A DNA stretch of 17,377 nt from assembly GCA_903828685.1 (NCBI GenBank), contig CAIKNB010000085.1, positions 1-17,377 on the forward strand. The letters run 5' to 3'. Shown here in pieces: positions 9,001-14,358 of the stretch. The stretch is from Candidatus Uhrbacteria bacterium. Lineage in GTDB: Bacteria > Patescibacteriota > Patescibacteriia > 2-12-FULL-60-25. How positions within the stretch are numbered: position 1 is the stretch's first letter; every line of letters starts with the position of its first letter. The position numbers and the translations under genes were made by a program. The notes below the pieces were generated by a model that saw only the letters and a list, made by a program, of their open reading frames with translations, searched no databases and had not been told where the DNA came from.

Positions 9001-10736
9001 CATCAGCCGGAGGCTATTGCGGCGATGGCATCAAGAACGGACCGGAGCAGTGCGATGGGGAAGAGGGCTTGATCAAACTGAATGGAGTTAAGTTAGCGAA
9101 TCCCATAACCTGCCAGCAGTTGGGTTATGATTATGGCGATTGTAAACTTATCAAGACGGATATTTTAGGTTTGAACACCTCATTTGCACCCGACTGCAGT
9201 CCGACAGTCAAAAATCAGGCCACGTGTACTAATGCCTGCGGTTTTGGCGGGTGCCACAAGTGTTCTGACGAAGCAGGCACAGGCATGATCCAGGGACGCG
9301 TGTATGATATGTTGTTCCAGCAAGTCGTGCCCAACGCGCGCGTCACGCTCATGTATAAAGGTGTGAAAGTTGATGAGGTGCAGACCGATGATCGGGGAGT
9401 CTTCACCTTCAAGACTTTGAACGGCAATGGTGAGTGCGCGTCCTACAAGATCGTCGTTGACATGTACCAGGATAATCCGTGCACCAACAAGGATCGCAAA
9501 GGTATGGACTGCGCGTCAGACATCACGCCGGCTTGGAGTTATCCGTACGACATAGACGAGAGCAAAAACGGCGGCTACTTTCCTTTCACCAGCGATGCTT
9601 TCAGCTTTGGCGATTATTTGGCCACCACCACATCAAAGATTTATAACGGCGTAGATGAAGATTGGATTCCGCACTTCGATATCCTGCCCAAACCCGAGCG
9701 CGGCATGGCATACATGGCTTTGCTTTGGGATAATCCTAAGGGTTTTCCCAACCATGGCACGGGTTATGCCATACATACGGTGCTGCCAAGCGAAGCGGCT
9801 TCTACCTTAGTGAATTGGGACAAGGGAGAGACTTCGGAAAAATGCGATTATGCCAACAACACGGCATATTCAAGCTCTGCCGGCTATAACACGGCGTGCA
9901 TCAGGGATATAAATACCCGCGCAGCAGGCGATTGGGATGTGACTCGCTTGCCGTTTGTCAGGATGATTTGTTTGCACCGCGCAAACGAGTTTACTGATGG
10001 CTGTGCTGATGCCGGTTCTAACGGGTGTCCGTTGATCGGTACGGATAAGTGTCTTCAAAGCTATAACAAAATCCATAATACGCTGTTGACTTCTTCGGGC
10101 TGTAAATTGAGTAGCGACCCGGGTTGCGCAGCCTGCGGCGCCATGAGTAATAAGAGCTGTCCCACGGATGATGGGCTCCTTGGGAGCTGTAACCAACTAC
10201 TGTATTACAGTCCGGTCACGAGCTTAGTGAATTATAAGCTCATCGATAATTCCAGCGGAAAGATAAAATTTTACGTGTTCTGGGGCGCGGATAATGGTCA
10301 AACTGGATTGCAGCGGGATATCTTGAATTATAACGCTAGAGCGTATGCGGTTTTGACTGACATGTCGGGCAATTCGAGCGTCAAGCTGATCAGTAAGCCC
10401 ACGGACAGCGGCTGGGCTTGGCATGTCGCGGATTTGGACATCAATAATCAAAGCATGGACAAGGTAAATAGTTTAGAAGGGAAGAATGATACTAACGAGC
10501 AGGAGAAGGTTGTAGAGGCTATGCCGGATACGCCTAAGAGCAGTGTGGATTCTATGTTGGATGGTATTGGGTCGTGGAGCGTTTGGTTTCAGGCTGCGAA
10601 CACCGGTTATTGCGTAGATAGTACAGGGACTAAGCTGAAACCCACTGTGGGCATGAACTGTTATGTCAGCGTGTGCAACAATGGCTACTCTTGCGGCACA
10701 TTAACTCAGGAAAGCTTCGATAAATATAACTGGTAA
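1..10736 (+). CDS. Giant membrane-anchored cysteine-rich multi-domain surface protein (5' partial)
   Basis: The reading frame is open from the window edge to TAA at 10734-10736. Residues are counted from the ATG at 3, which is probably internal. Residues 3-38 resemble the second half of a VirB2/TrbC-type pilin: a GGDAEKVGKAKK stretch, then a hydrophobic helix (16-38). A Gly-rich linker (47-67) follows. Then come: SbsA-like Ig (about 70-185); a second Ig-like domain (188-290); a Cys-rich GETGIDCGG segment (291-344); four IPT/TIG-like domains (starting near 346, 454, 543, 647); Ig-like domains near 800-920, 1038-1165 and 1676-1835; DUF4215-type repeats in three blocks; an unassigned domain (about 1977-2200); a GspG-like stretch (2222-2296); a Thr/Pro-rich linker (2757-2856); a carboxypeptidase-regulatory-like domain (3094-3160); and an unassigned C-terminus. 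No sortase motif or C-terminal membrane helix is visible, so anchoring should be N-terminal with the bulk outside the cell. Adhesion or a cell-surface fibre is an inference. GC content drops in the last 0.5 kb. Confidence 0.85.
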   Translation, partial: MTAGGDAEKVGKAKKIIINCIIGLAIILSSWAITRFILDRLLQATQGGEVSGGGGSSYIGGFGGGTGTSFRVKSITPQGDTPLKPRNTEVKIVFTKPVDDTSASAITVIKDGGTTVGGTIGVVGQLVTFTPQQNCPAPNSDRKCFDSNSGFTIKVGTTVKSSLGQTLTCGGFAPSCQAHFSTSDLVDTQPPVVNISYPADGMPVQQNYLVDVLAHATDDSGVATVEFFDGTKSLGVDGPNATSTPLNFDAKAQWDTTGAALGPHVLSASARDLDTNTSKSPSISVVVRAEHCFNSKLDADKGETGIDCGGDSNSLDYCGACSGGACTANTQCSSGFCIDGKCANKPVIKSVDPQNGKAGTYVTITGANFGFTPGTVTFVGNPNSTADDKVAQPPAACVAAGARVWSNSQAIVAVPDGAASGPIEIKNAESQLTDRTNTDPGPAIPDFLVDNTAHPGLCAFNPSGDIVGKEADALGQGFGLSSGKIWFGSDDYLLTASPWDDAKVHFRIPVVDNGPYNVKIRTAANGDSNAVEFDVLEKYLDQPPELDSLDPVTGPQQEYVTLYGKHFGFSVGTVIFSTPLQDAVGDTSFPDACAAGFWRDDTIVIKVPSIFKNSQPTTSGTYQIKVVRADGAQTNALQFQLDTTLTAKPGICAIDPPVGPMGTRVKISGDRFGFILPTLTFTPNKFATVDSNTMQAISSSVPKDASTGPVAVTSQGIKSNGVNFQVRNCNEAPDICGPADRFQCCPSGECRALNDRCGQVSLKAQYAWQMSTGLIPLAPYVIEECAPDANTPPTPSPSPWLNRAGGDQAPVDAEVKMRFSQELDPSSVTPHAFRFLKCTSTKTDPCATTEPVDYVLHPLIDENGSQSVVTLAPNFKLATSTTYLVNVSTGIKGAGQTGAKMVQMKSCGTGLDAETYGYCFRFRTRSTTEPSQVGSIGVSPHSFTFTDTGKSTNYEAEPTYANDRCIVLNCDLYNWDWHAGDARGYVTNNKGGNNNYGYCEQQGTGVAETGNVPVDIIANLASTALTGTGYMYVLFLPPQVVDYAPKCDAACSNALVWARFSTKVDPLSVYRTDNVKVQKCYNENCFDSELGPALAASGIKLDDDGLTLEFSHADLEPGAFYKVLLRGGANAIDPISKENIGITGANGVPLAGTNSPLGFAWTFRVKQGADAHCKVDRVDVKPVEKFETVVGASQIFAALPFSKADTCSADGQRLVTTGGTLWDSSDKQVANFVSPLARTDTSKLPLGCTANCQAAGSGGLFGKTAVCGNKLIETTDSGYCKTPAGSNQGLTPKGDPCTLLAPGAAAGEECEPSIDGTDSCNINTCLWKPVPLVTAGGTCGNGIADYGKGEACDYGLTCVGGSVATDTTPVAEYAPCNTQADKQTCENAHGTCTTHDYRGCSASCRHLGAKAGRTSCGNGDRLGDGKDCDDGNITDGDGCSADCLHEASKPSTQLSAVCGNGILEPGETCEATLVHGLSVFPSGCDSIKCVHMGVLPCATGQTSACCGDNNANEPGKDCDEGALNGLGGCSKTCLLQGSSPAYINVLGEMAPSFCGDGVLGRGEQCEISRSSDQVVNQKLNPTDNGRVGSPSTLGVDSRQLAFIVGNEQPDETTGRASSTLSAVLMEQTGIATYGLQCGFTAEMSCVVPGSTVAMGLDTNGCCRARPALLRGFPNPSPPVCRNVQIQIEFVSPMDVSSVVNNFQIAEQTGASTCPSGTKLISEAPPIHGLWNQIKDWWHKLIAWFRGQPVMAQKWCVGGVSGQLVPLGDAKTSRTYGFNLDHVLDPNASYKVILKGDANLSDNGDVNNRTGIKTVNGVVSNGDIAWTFQTNGQICALNVVNISDTTQDPQGHKHPYLYLNECPNSATAHCPETRVFSAEADSLQNGQAIALSSTDEYQWKWGVWTSSDKNLVYYASGHYAPSGTYAIPAWFTSQQPGGTQRNGTAILTAEIQVATDTVNVPPTVGQVIQGVAPVSVLVCENPWPSLSHTPFEDTQDWQSTAFKDIFKTVSPFASDKNFYNFSTMYCRDAGEAHNTDDDLPGLNINPVATSTIDTANGVLRQYLFTYDMDMKRPDLKSDGIGIRIMQNPDHLSPAAWYASKRFMGQPTNTTVDGYPALVDGNTVYVAAANQPNIDGPIYSNIYIISHNPDAQPETLEIYKQMLQYLTFNINVQNQSNTCHVVSGNQYSLSLPYTDSLDLPIACTTDWQCVNATGTHNLFCDANKLKMARDTQRIADFQALNSSLAGGKDAQSLYPQLTSGTFVKGLSTSLWPSWTDQLSGALGSKKLPQDPVNHYVTCGKCQDGSMCQTDADCGGQAVTTTCMGGTAQSGSWMPNPDIDPQTCWDSKTFQYVCPQYDAANPFSVSRLYQYQVLNGGSQFQLSSEFEVHPLTAAGTDWWYPPLPTIEFKCVATSTSGQYCMDASDKPNDSLCRLCQNPAGDGTCKICKLSGLDCSTDADCPGKNDSCQQVTLDWPTPIRGACRPFGGSFQYSGICKNQLVAENGTCGDGVLNTNNGEICELGDTQSQACCTKGQGNCSKNDGHQQYACLACKGWAVDSKHPQCIPDVQCGNGRIDKHCANTPAQGCTSDSDCPAINRRTPDTCVNAEVCDDGVLNGSYGHCSTDCQHYGGFCGNDQLDAGESCDNGIHNGEWHSSKVPVGPYPLSCGFDCKSAGPYCGDQIVNGAEECDGQTQTSQRAICSDGITLCDTSADCPNNGSCGGSLPVISGDVRQAFSRLAQASGGLAASFVSNFLPSQALAATFEINNLGTKTNVGTLNSGLQATTLNGVNNTPQSVQTTVTPAQTTPIAPIAPTQTPTTINPVEAPVTPVQTPTGNQPQSIQIGGGNDGGGLGQLSSNPPLINLIDVCDHSTPTYDDHLTHLWNSSCANLTVTVGGIKRQTQHVRTCGAPASSNACMWNCWSACQPVGICGDGIINSGEECDDGANNGSTKPCLPTCKKNVCGDGFVNAGVEECDSGAQNGSVTCNADYNSTCLSCSKLCKFMASAGGYCGDGIKNGPEQCDGEEGLIKLNGVKLANPITCQQLGYDYGDCKLIKTDILGLNTSFAPDCSPTVKNQATCTNACGFGGCHKCSDEAGTGMIQGRVYDMLFQQVVPNARVTLMYKGVKVDEVQTDDRGVFTFKTLNGNGECASYKIVVDMYQDNPCTNKDRKGMDCASDITPAWSYPYDIDESKNGGYFPFTSDAFSFGDYLATTTSKIYNGVDEDWIPHFDILPKPERGMAYMALLWDNPKGFPNHGTGYAIHTVLPSEAASTLVNWDKGETSEKCDYANNTAYSSSAGYNTACIRDINTRAAGDWDVTRLPFVRMICLHRANEFTDGCADAGSNGCPLIGTDKCLQSYNKIHNTLLTSSGCKLSSDPGCAACGAMSNKSCPTDDGLLGSCNQLLYYSPVTSLVNYKLIDNSSGKIKFYVFWGADNGQTGLQRDILNYNARAYAVLTDMSGNSSVKLISKPTDSGWAWHVADLDINNQSMDKVNSLEGKNDTNEQEKVVEAMPDTPKSSVDSMLDGIGSWSVWFQAANTGYCVDSTGTKLKPTVGMNCYVSVCNNGYSCGTLTQESFDKYNW
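48..116 (+). other. Transmembrane segment of a VirB2/TrbC-pilin-like N-terminal anchor
   Basis: Residues 16-38 of the giant protein form an uninterrupted hydrophobic stretch (IIINCIIGLAIILSSWAI and on), preceded by the basic GGDAEKVGKAKK motif. In many Patescibacteria small pilin-like proteins this motif follows a first hydrophobic helix, usually as Y-(I/L/M)-T-(A/S)-G-G-(D/N). The two bases before the ATG at 3 (AT) fit a preceding Tyr codon (TAT). The first helix and signal peptide are therefore expected just upstream of the window. Confidence 0.65.
3801..4709 (+). repeat. Coding repeat block 1: six DUF4215/Myxococcus cysteine-rich repeats
   Basis: Protein-level repeats of the form C-G-(N/D)-(G/N)-x(5-8)-G-E/K-x-C-(D/E) begin at Cys residues 1267, 1339, 1416, 1458, 1506 and 1554 of the giant protein. 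The third is the most canonical (KDCDDGNITDGDGCSADC). The family is known from extracellular proteins of myxobacteria and others, where the cysteines pair into disulfides. The units are diverged at DNA level, so they are not recent tandem duplications. Confidence 0.75.
5184..5255 (+). other. Internal Trp-rich amphipathic segment ending V-M-A
   Basis: Residues 1728-1751 of the giant protein form a Trp/Leu/Ile/Lys-rich amphipathic stretch (LWNQIKDWWHKLIAWFRG) followed by PVMA-Q. It interrupts an SbsA-like Ig domain between residues about 1676 and 1835. It looks like the hydrophobic and cleavage regions of a signal peptide but lies deep in the ectodomain. Processing here is inference. Confidence 0.45.
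6666..6890 (+). other. GspG/pseudopilin-like module inside the giant protein
   Basis: Residues 2222-2296 read K-L-K-M-ARDTQRIADFQAL, then LYPQLTSGTF, then LWPSW, then LPQDPVNHYVTC. This follows the order of the soluble part of type II secretion GspG pseudopilins and Patescibacteria type IV pilins: an ARDxxRxxDLxxL helix, a Y/L-YP turn, a tryptophan segment and an LPxDPxN turn. The prepilin peptidase site and hydrophobic N-terminal helix are absent; a cysteine-rich stretch precedes the module instead. The match is by eye and needs a profile comparison. Confidence 0.55.
7509..8073 (+). repeat. Coding repeat block 2: four DUF4215-type cysteine-rich repeats
   Basis: Repeat units start at Cys residues 2503, 2566, 2629 and 2674 of the giant protein (CGDGVLNTNNGEICELG, CGNGRIDKHC, CGNDQLDAGESCDNG, CGDQIVNGAEECDG). 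They are mixed with shorter C-x-x-D-x-D-C-P units, for example CTSDSDCP near 7750 and CDTSADCP near 8113. The block ends at the internal hydrophobic segment and Thr/Pro linker. Confidence 0.75.
8184..8270 (+). other. Internal hydrophobic segment ending A-L-A before a Thr/Pro linker
   Basis: Residues 2728-2756 of the giant protein run from RQAFSRLAQ through LAASFVSNFLPSQALA, followed by Ala-Thr-Phe. The end resembles a signal peptidase I site (A-x-A). Immediately after it lies about 100 residues of low-complexity Thr/Pro/Gln/Asn sequence (2757-2856), unlike anything else in the protein. It may be a processing site and flexible linker, or only a domain boundary. Confidence 0.45.
8778..9059 (+). 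repeat. Coding repeat block 3: three DUF4215-type cysteine-rich repeats
   Basis: Units start at Cys residues 2926, 2958 and 3006 of the giant protein (CGDGIINSGEECDDG, CGDGFVNAGVEECDSG, CGDGIKNGPEQCDG). These are the most regularly spaced and most alike of all the repeats in the protein. They come just before a further Cys-rich stretch and the carboxypeptidase-regulatory-like domain. Confidence 0.75.
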
Positions 10737-10738
10737 AT

Positions 10739-11032
10739 ATGGATAAACGCGGAATCGCCATTTATACAGGCATCGTGGTGCTAGGGTTGGCTGCCATGGT
10801 CGGTGTCGTGTTGTTTTTGCGCAGCCAGAACGCTCCGGCGTCACAGAATGTGGAACTTCAGACCACGGCGGCGACTTCTTCGGCTGCTGGTCCTCAAACC
10901 AAGTTCCAATACCCTGGTACGCCGCTCAGCAAAACAAAGTCAGCAGAACCGTATAAGGCAAACGCGCCATCATTCGTTCCTTCAGAAACAACGCTAAGAG
11001 GCCCTGACAATTCCGTAACCTATTCAAAATAA
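10739..11032 (+). CDS. Small single-pass membrane protein, unknown function
   Basis: This is a 97-residue protein. A short basic N-terminus (MDKRG) leads into one membrane helix (about residues 5-27, IAIYTGIVVLGLAAMVGVVLF), then a Ser/Thr/Ala/Pro-rich tail with no cysteines and no recognisable domain. The positive-inside pattern suggests that the tail is outside the membrane. The ATG lies only 2 bases after the stop of the giant gene and has no Shine-Dalgarno sequence, so translation probably depends on re-initiation. The position points to an accessory or assembly partner of the giant surface protein, but nothing in the sequence proves it. I do not recognise the family. Confidence 0.75.
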   Translation: MDKRGIAIYTGIVVLGLAAMVGVVLFLRSQNAPASQNVELQTTAATSSAAGPQTKFQYPGTPLSKTKSAEPYKANAPSFVPSETTLRGPDNSVTYSK

Positions 11033-11036
11033 AAAT

Positions 11037-12161
11037 ATGTTCGACACCGTACCCCCCAATCTGCCCATAGAGCCCGCGGCCAAAAAACCGCCGGCATCGC
11101 CTCTGATGCCTCCGCCAGCTGCTGCGCCGACTGCGCCCAAAGCGCCGTCTGCGGCCGTGCCTCTCACGCCGCTCGCCACAGGCCAGACCAGGAAAGAACC
11201 CGAAGACATTTTTAAGGATTTGGATATCGGAGGCGCCATGCCGGAGAAAAACTCTATTCGTGAGTTGGCTTCTGTGGCGCCGCGCCGTTCGCCCCTGCTT
11301 ATCGCAGGCGTGATCGCCGTGGGCGTGCTGATTTTGGCGGCCGTGGGTTTTGGCGTGTGGTACCTGGTGCTCGCGCCGCAGAGCGCACCGAAGACAGCTG
11401 CCGTGCAACCGTCAGCCGTTACAACCAAACCCGTAGAACAAGTTGAGCAGCCGCCGGCCACGCCTGAAGAACCGGTGACCGTGCCGCCTACAGGCGCCAA
11501 TATTCCGGCCCCAAACAATACGCAGACGCCCGCTGCAACCGCATCCGAGGCCGCAGCACCGACAACCGACCAGGCACCTGCTGCCGTGGCCGCGCCTGCG
11601 CCTGCTACTATCGCCGAAGGCAAGGATTCGGATAGCGACATGCTGACCGATGCGGAGGAGGCTCTGCTGGGCACCAACCCCAATCTCAAAGACACCAACG
11701 GCAACGGATATGATGACGGCACCGAAGTCATGAACCTGTATGATCCGCTGCATAAGGGCGCGCCGCTTTCCGGCAACGCGGGCATCAAAGCCGCAGCCTG
11801 GGATAAATATAATTTCCTTTTGCCCGTGGATTGGAGTTTGACCACAGACCCGGTCCAGAGCGGCGCAGCAGTTGTCCAGACAGGAACTTCGGCAAAAATC
11901 ACTTTGCTCTTGCGACCCAATCCGAGCGGGCAAGGCATCTCATCTTGGCTCGGTTTGCAGCCCGGCGATTCCAGCCTCAAGCCGCTCAAACTCAAGAGCG
12001 GAAATCAGGCCATGCAGACTGCTGACGGCCTGACCAGTTATGTGGCGCTAGGGGATAGCGTGCTGGTCGTGTCTTACGACGCGGGCACGTCTCCCACCTA
12101 CGACTTCCGCACGCTTTACGCCATGCTGCTCAATTCGCTGCAGCTCGCGAAAGCCAAATGA
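11037..12161 (+). CDS. Single-pass membrane protein with TSP3-type calcium-binding motifs
   Basis: This is a 374-residue protein. Residues 1-85 are Pro/Ala-rich and probably cytoplasmic. One membrane helix lies at about 87-112, followed by a Pro/Ala/Thr-rich stalk (113-195). Residues 197-230 carry two thrombospondin type 3-like acidic motifs (DSDSDMLTDAEE and DTNGNGYDDGTE), known in other proteins to bind calcium. The C-terminal domain (about 245-374) starts with a YNFLLPVDW motif and ends TLYAMLLNSLQL. It is shared with the next gene, so the two are paralogues. The ATG is 4 bases after the preceding stop and lacks a Shine-Dalgarno sequence. A cell-surface structural or assembly role in the same operon as the giant protein is inferred; there are no enzymatic motifs. 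Confidence 0.8.
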   Translation: MFDTVPPNLPIEPAAKKPPASPLMPPPAAAPTAPKAPSAAVPLTPLATGQTRKEPEDIFKDLDIGGAMPEKNSIRELASVAPRRSPLLIAGVIAVGVLILAAVGFGVWYLVLAPQSAPKTAAVQPSAVTTKPVEQVEQPPATPEEPVTVPPTGANIPAPNNTQTPAATASEAAAPTTDQAPAAVAAPAPATIAEGKDSDSDMLTDAEEALLGTNPNLKDTNGNGYDDGTEVMNLYDPLHKGAPLSGNAGIKAAAWDKYNFLLPVDWSLTTDPVQSGAAVVQTGTSAKITLLLRPNPSGQGISSWLGLQPGDSSLKPLKLKSGNQAMQTADGLTSYVALGDSVLVVSYDAGTSPTYDFRTLYAMLLNSLQLAKAK

Positions 12162-12167
12162 TCAGAT

Positions 12168-13547
12168 ATGCCAGACGTCATGCCTCAAACCACAGCCTCA
12201 GCCGTTTTGCCCGAACCGGAGATTACTGTCATACCGGACAAGTTTTACGGTGCAGCGCTTAAAGCCCAGATCCCCACGGTGGTGCCGCCGCCTGAACAGC
12301 CGGCGCCTAAGCCCGCGGCGGGTCCTCCTAAGAAGAGCAAAGTGCCGCTTATGCTTTTAATCGTGGGCGTGGTGGTGCTGGCTGGCGCCGGAGTCTTTGT
12401 CTACTTCAATCGCAATCTGCTTTTCCCGCCGGCTTCCAAACCCGTGGCCAAGCCCGTTGTCCAAGCGCCCACGCCCGTAGTCGTTCCTCTGCCCTCGGCG
12501 CCGACTGACCTTTTGGCTACCTCCACCAACGCGCAAAGCGCAACGCTGTCCTGGACCGACACTTCGAACAACGAAACAGGTTTTCGCCTGGAACGCGCAC
12601 AGGACGCCAATCCGTATGCGCCGCTGACTTTTTTGCCTCCCAACAGCAGCTCGTTCGTGGATAGTGCGGTGCAGTCCGGCGCGACTTACCGCTATCGCGT
12701 CATCGCCATAAACCAGACCGGCGATTCCCTGGCTTCCAACGAGGCTACGACCACGGTGCCGTTGCCGCCTGCGCCTGCGCCCGAACAGCCCAAGCTGCCT
12801 CCCGCAGGTTTGGATTCCGACTCCGATGGCCTGACGGATCTGGAAGAGACTTCGATCTACGGCACCAATGCGCAAAATCCTGATTCCGACGGCGATGGCT
12901 TTTTGGATGGCAACGAGGTCTACAACCTTTACAACCCCGAAGGCAAAGCCCCGGCCAAGCTGCAGGATTCGGGCGCAGTCAAACCCATCACGGGTTCGGC
13001 CGGCTGGTCAATGTTCATTCCCGTGCAATGGACCACGTCTGAAGCGGCGGCCGACGGCTCTTCGCTCACCATTGTTTCCGGCCACGGCGAGACGTTCAAG
13101 CTGGCTATCGTGGATAATCCCAACCATCAGACTGTGCTGGACTGGTATTTGGGTCAGCATCCGGACGCCAAGAGCGAGCAGATCCTGAAATACCGTTCCA
13201 AACACGGTTACGAAGGCATCATCGGCCCGGACATGCTCACTACCTATATCCCGTGGGGCGACAAGATCTTCACCTTCACCTATGACATGGATGGCCAGAG
13301 CTTCATCAACTACCGCACCACTTATTACATGATGCTGAATTCCCTGATCTTGAACGGCTTGCCTGTGATCATGGTGCCGGCAGGCAGCTCGTCATTGCCG
13401 TTTGAACCTTCGGCCACCACCACGGGCGAAGTCAACCTGCCGGAATCGGTCTTCCCCGCAGCCGCGACTTCGACAGGCGGCGAGGCCCAACCCGAGACCG
13501 CATCCACGACCATGCCCACCGAACCGCCGCCCGCATCCACGCCATGA
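12168..13547 (+). CDS. Single-pass membrane protein with Fn3 domain and TSP3 motifs
   Basis: This is a 459-residue protein. Residues 1-58 are Pro-rich, and a membrane helix follows at about 59-80. A fibronectin type III domain (about 109-197) shows the typical pattern: SAPTDLLATS, SATLSWTDTSNNETGFRLER, then YRYRVIAIN. Two TSP3-like calcium motifs follow (DSDSDGLTDLEE at 216-227 and DSDGDGFLDGNE at 239-250). The C-terminal domain (about 265-395) is homologous to that of the preceding gene (FIPVQW versus LLPVDW; TTYYMMLNSLIL versus TLYAMLLNSLQL). A Pro/Thr/Ser-rich tail ends the protein. The start is 6 bases after the upstream stop, and the stop TGA overlaps the start of ybeY. An extracellular binding or scaffold role is inferred. 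The Fn3 domain distinguishes it from its paralogue. Confidence 0.82.
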   Translation: MPDVMPQTTASAVLPEPEITVIPDKFYGAALKAQIPTVVPPPEQPAPKPAAGPPKKSKVPLMLLIVGVVVLAGAGVFVYFNRNLLFPPASKPVAKPVVQAPTPVVVPLPSAPTDLLATSTNAQSATLSWTDTSNNETGFRLERAQDANPYAPLTFLPPNSSSFVDSAVQSGATYRYRVIAINQTGDSLASNEATTTVPLPPAPAPEQPKLPPAGLDSDSDGLTDLEETSIYGTNAQNPDSDGDGFLDGNEVYNLYNPEGKAPAKLQDSGAVKPITGSAGWSMFIPVQWTTSEAAADGSSLTIVSGHGETFKLAIVDNPNHQTVLDWYLGQHPDAKSEQILKYRSKHGYEGIIGPDMLTTYIPWGDKIFTFTYDMDGQSFINYRTTYYMMLNSLILNGLPVIMVPAGSSSLPFEPSATTTGEVNLPESVFPAAATSTGGEAQPETASTTMPTEPPPASTP

Positions 13548-13981
13548 TGGAAATGAATTCTTTCGGCCGTTTGCCGGCCGGTATGACGCGCACCCAGGTG
13601 TTGCAGGCATTGCAGTCGACCATGAAAGCGGCACGGCGCTCTACGCGGGGCAGCGTCTCGGTCATCTTCATCTCCGAAGTTAAGATGAAAGCTTTGAACC
13701 GGGCGCGCCGCGGCATCAAGGATTCAACCGACGTGCTGTCTTTTGTGCCAGCCAAGCTCCCGATCAAGTTCCGGACGCAGGTGGACTGGGGCGATATCAT
13801 CATCGCGCCGGCTTACGTCAAACGCGACGCCAAACACAACTCCGTCCCTTACCGGCAGCAGCTCATGCGCGTGCTGGTCCACGGCATGCTGCATCTCATG
13901 GGCTATGACCACGCCAACAAGCGCCAAGAAGCGCGCATGTTCTGCTTGCAGGAGCGCGTGCTAAAGGCCATCAAAGCTTGA
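13544..13981 (+). CDS. ybeY: Endoribonuclease YbeY (rRNA maturation factor)
   Basis: This 145-residue protein carries the UPF0054 metalloprotein signature HGMLHLMGYDH at residues 113-123. His113, His117 and His123 are the expected zinc ligands. The preceding TDVLSF (62-67) and GDIIIAP motifs are also typical. YbeY is a metal-dependent endoribonuclease for 16S rRNA 3' end maturation and ribosome quality control. The length is close to the usual 150 or so residues. The ATG at 13544 overlaps the upstream TGA (ATGA); ATGs at 13547 and 13553 are alternatives, and no Shine-Dalgarno sequence separates them. In many bacteria ybeY lies beside dgkA, as here, although the usual phoH and era neighbours are missing. 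Confidence 0.93.
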   Translation: MMEMNSFGRLPAGMTRTQVLQALQSTMKAARRSTRGSVSVIFISEVKMKALNRARRGIKDSTDVLSFVPAKLPIKFRTQVDWGDIIIAPAYVKRDAKHNSVPYRQQLMRVLVHGMLHLMGYDHANKRQEARMFCLQERVLKAIKA

Positions 13982-13983
13982 AT

Positions 13984-14358
13984 ATGAAGTGGCTGCGCGA
14001 ACTCGCAAAAAGTTTTGGCCACGCCTGGCGCGGCCTGCGTTTGGCTTTTGCCACGGAACGAAGTTTTCGCCTGCAGATCGCTGCGGCGCTCGTCGTCATC
14101 TTGCTTTTGGTGCTCATGCCGTTCCGTTCGTGGGAGAGATTACTGCTCCTAGTGGCAACAGCAGCCGTTCTTGTGCTAGAATTGCTCAATAGCATGGTGG
14201 AGCGTCTGACCGACTTGTTCAAACCGCGCCTGAACGAATACGTGCGCGACATCAAGGATCTGATGGCTGCCTCCGTGCTATTAGCATCGCTGTTTGCGGC
14301 CGCCATCGGACTCATCGTAATTTGGCCGTATCTAGGATTGGCCTTCAGGATCTTATGA
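13984..14358 (+). CDS. dgkA: Prokaryotic diacylglycerol/undecaprenol kinase
   Basis: This is an integral membrane protein of 124 residues. It matches the small DagK family: an early ERSFRLQ segment (Glu25, equivalent to E. coli Glu28), and the signature ELLNSMVERLTD (66-77) with the invariant Glu66, Asn69, Glu73 and Asp77, followed by RDIKDLMAASVLL. Three hydrophobic helices are visible (about 32-46, 52-70, 93-118). The family phosphorylates diacylglycerol or, in Gram-positive-type members, undecaprenol, which recycles the lipid carrier for the cell wall. The substrate cannot be decided from sequence. I chose the ATG at 13984; a TTG at 13978 overlapping the ybeY stop would add two residues. 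The stop overlaps the ftsA ATG by 4 bases. Confidence 0.92.
   Translation: MKWLRELAKSFGHAWRGLRLAFATERSFRLQIAAALVVILLLVLMPFRSWERLLLLVATAAVLVLELLNSMVERLTDLFKPRLNEYVRDIKDLMAASVLLASLFAAAIGLIVIWPYLGLAFRIL

Noticed and set aside
14322..14357. Upstream TTG start for ftsA
   Set aside because: It would add 11 residues unlike any FtsA N-terminus and overlap dgkA by 37 bases; the ATG at 14355 gives MKDRLIVGLDLGSS directly, with an AGGA in front.
12159..14358. Reassigned UGA codon (code 25)
   Set aside because: TGA ends four genes here exactly where the next start begins, and conserved proteins show no in-frame TGA.
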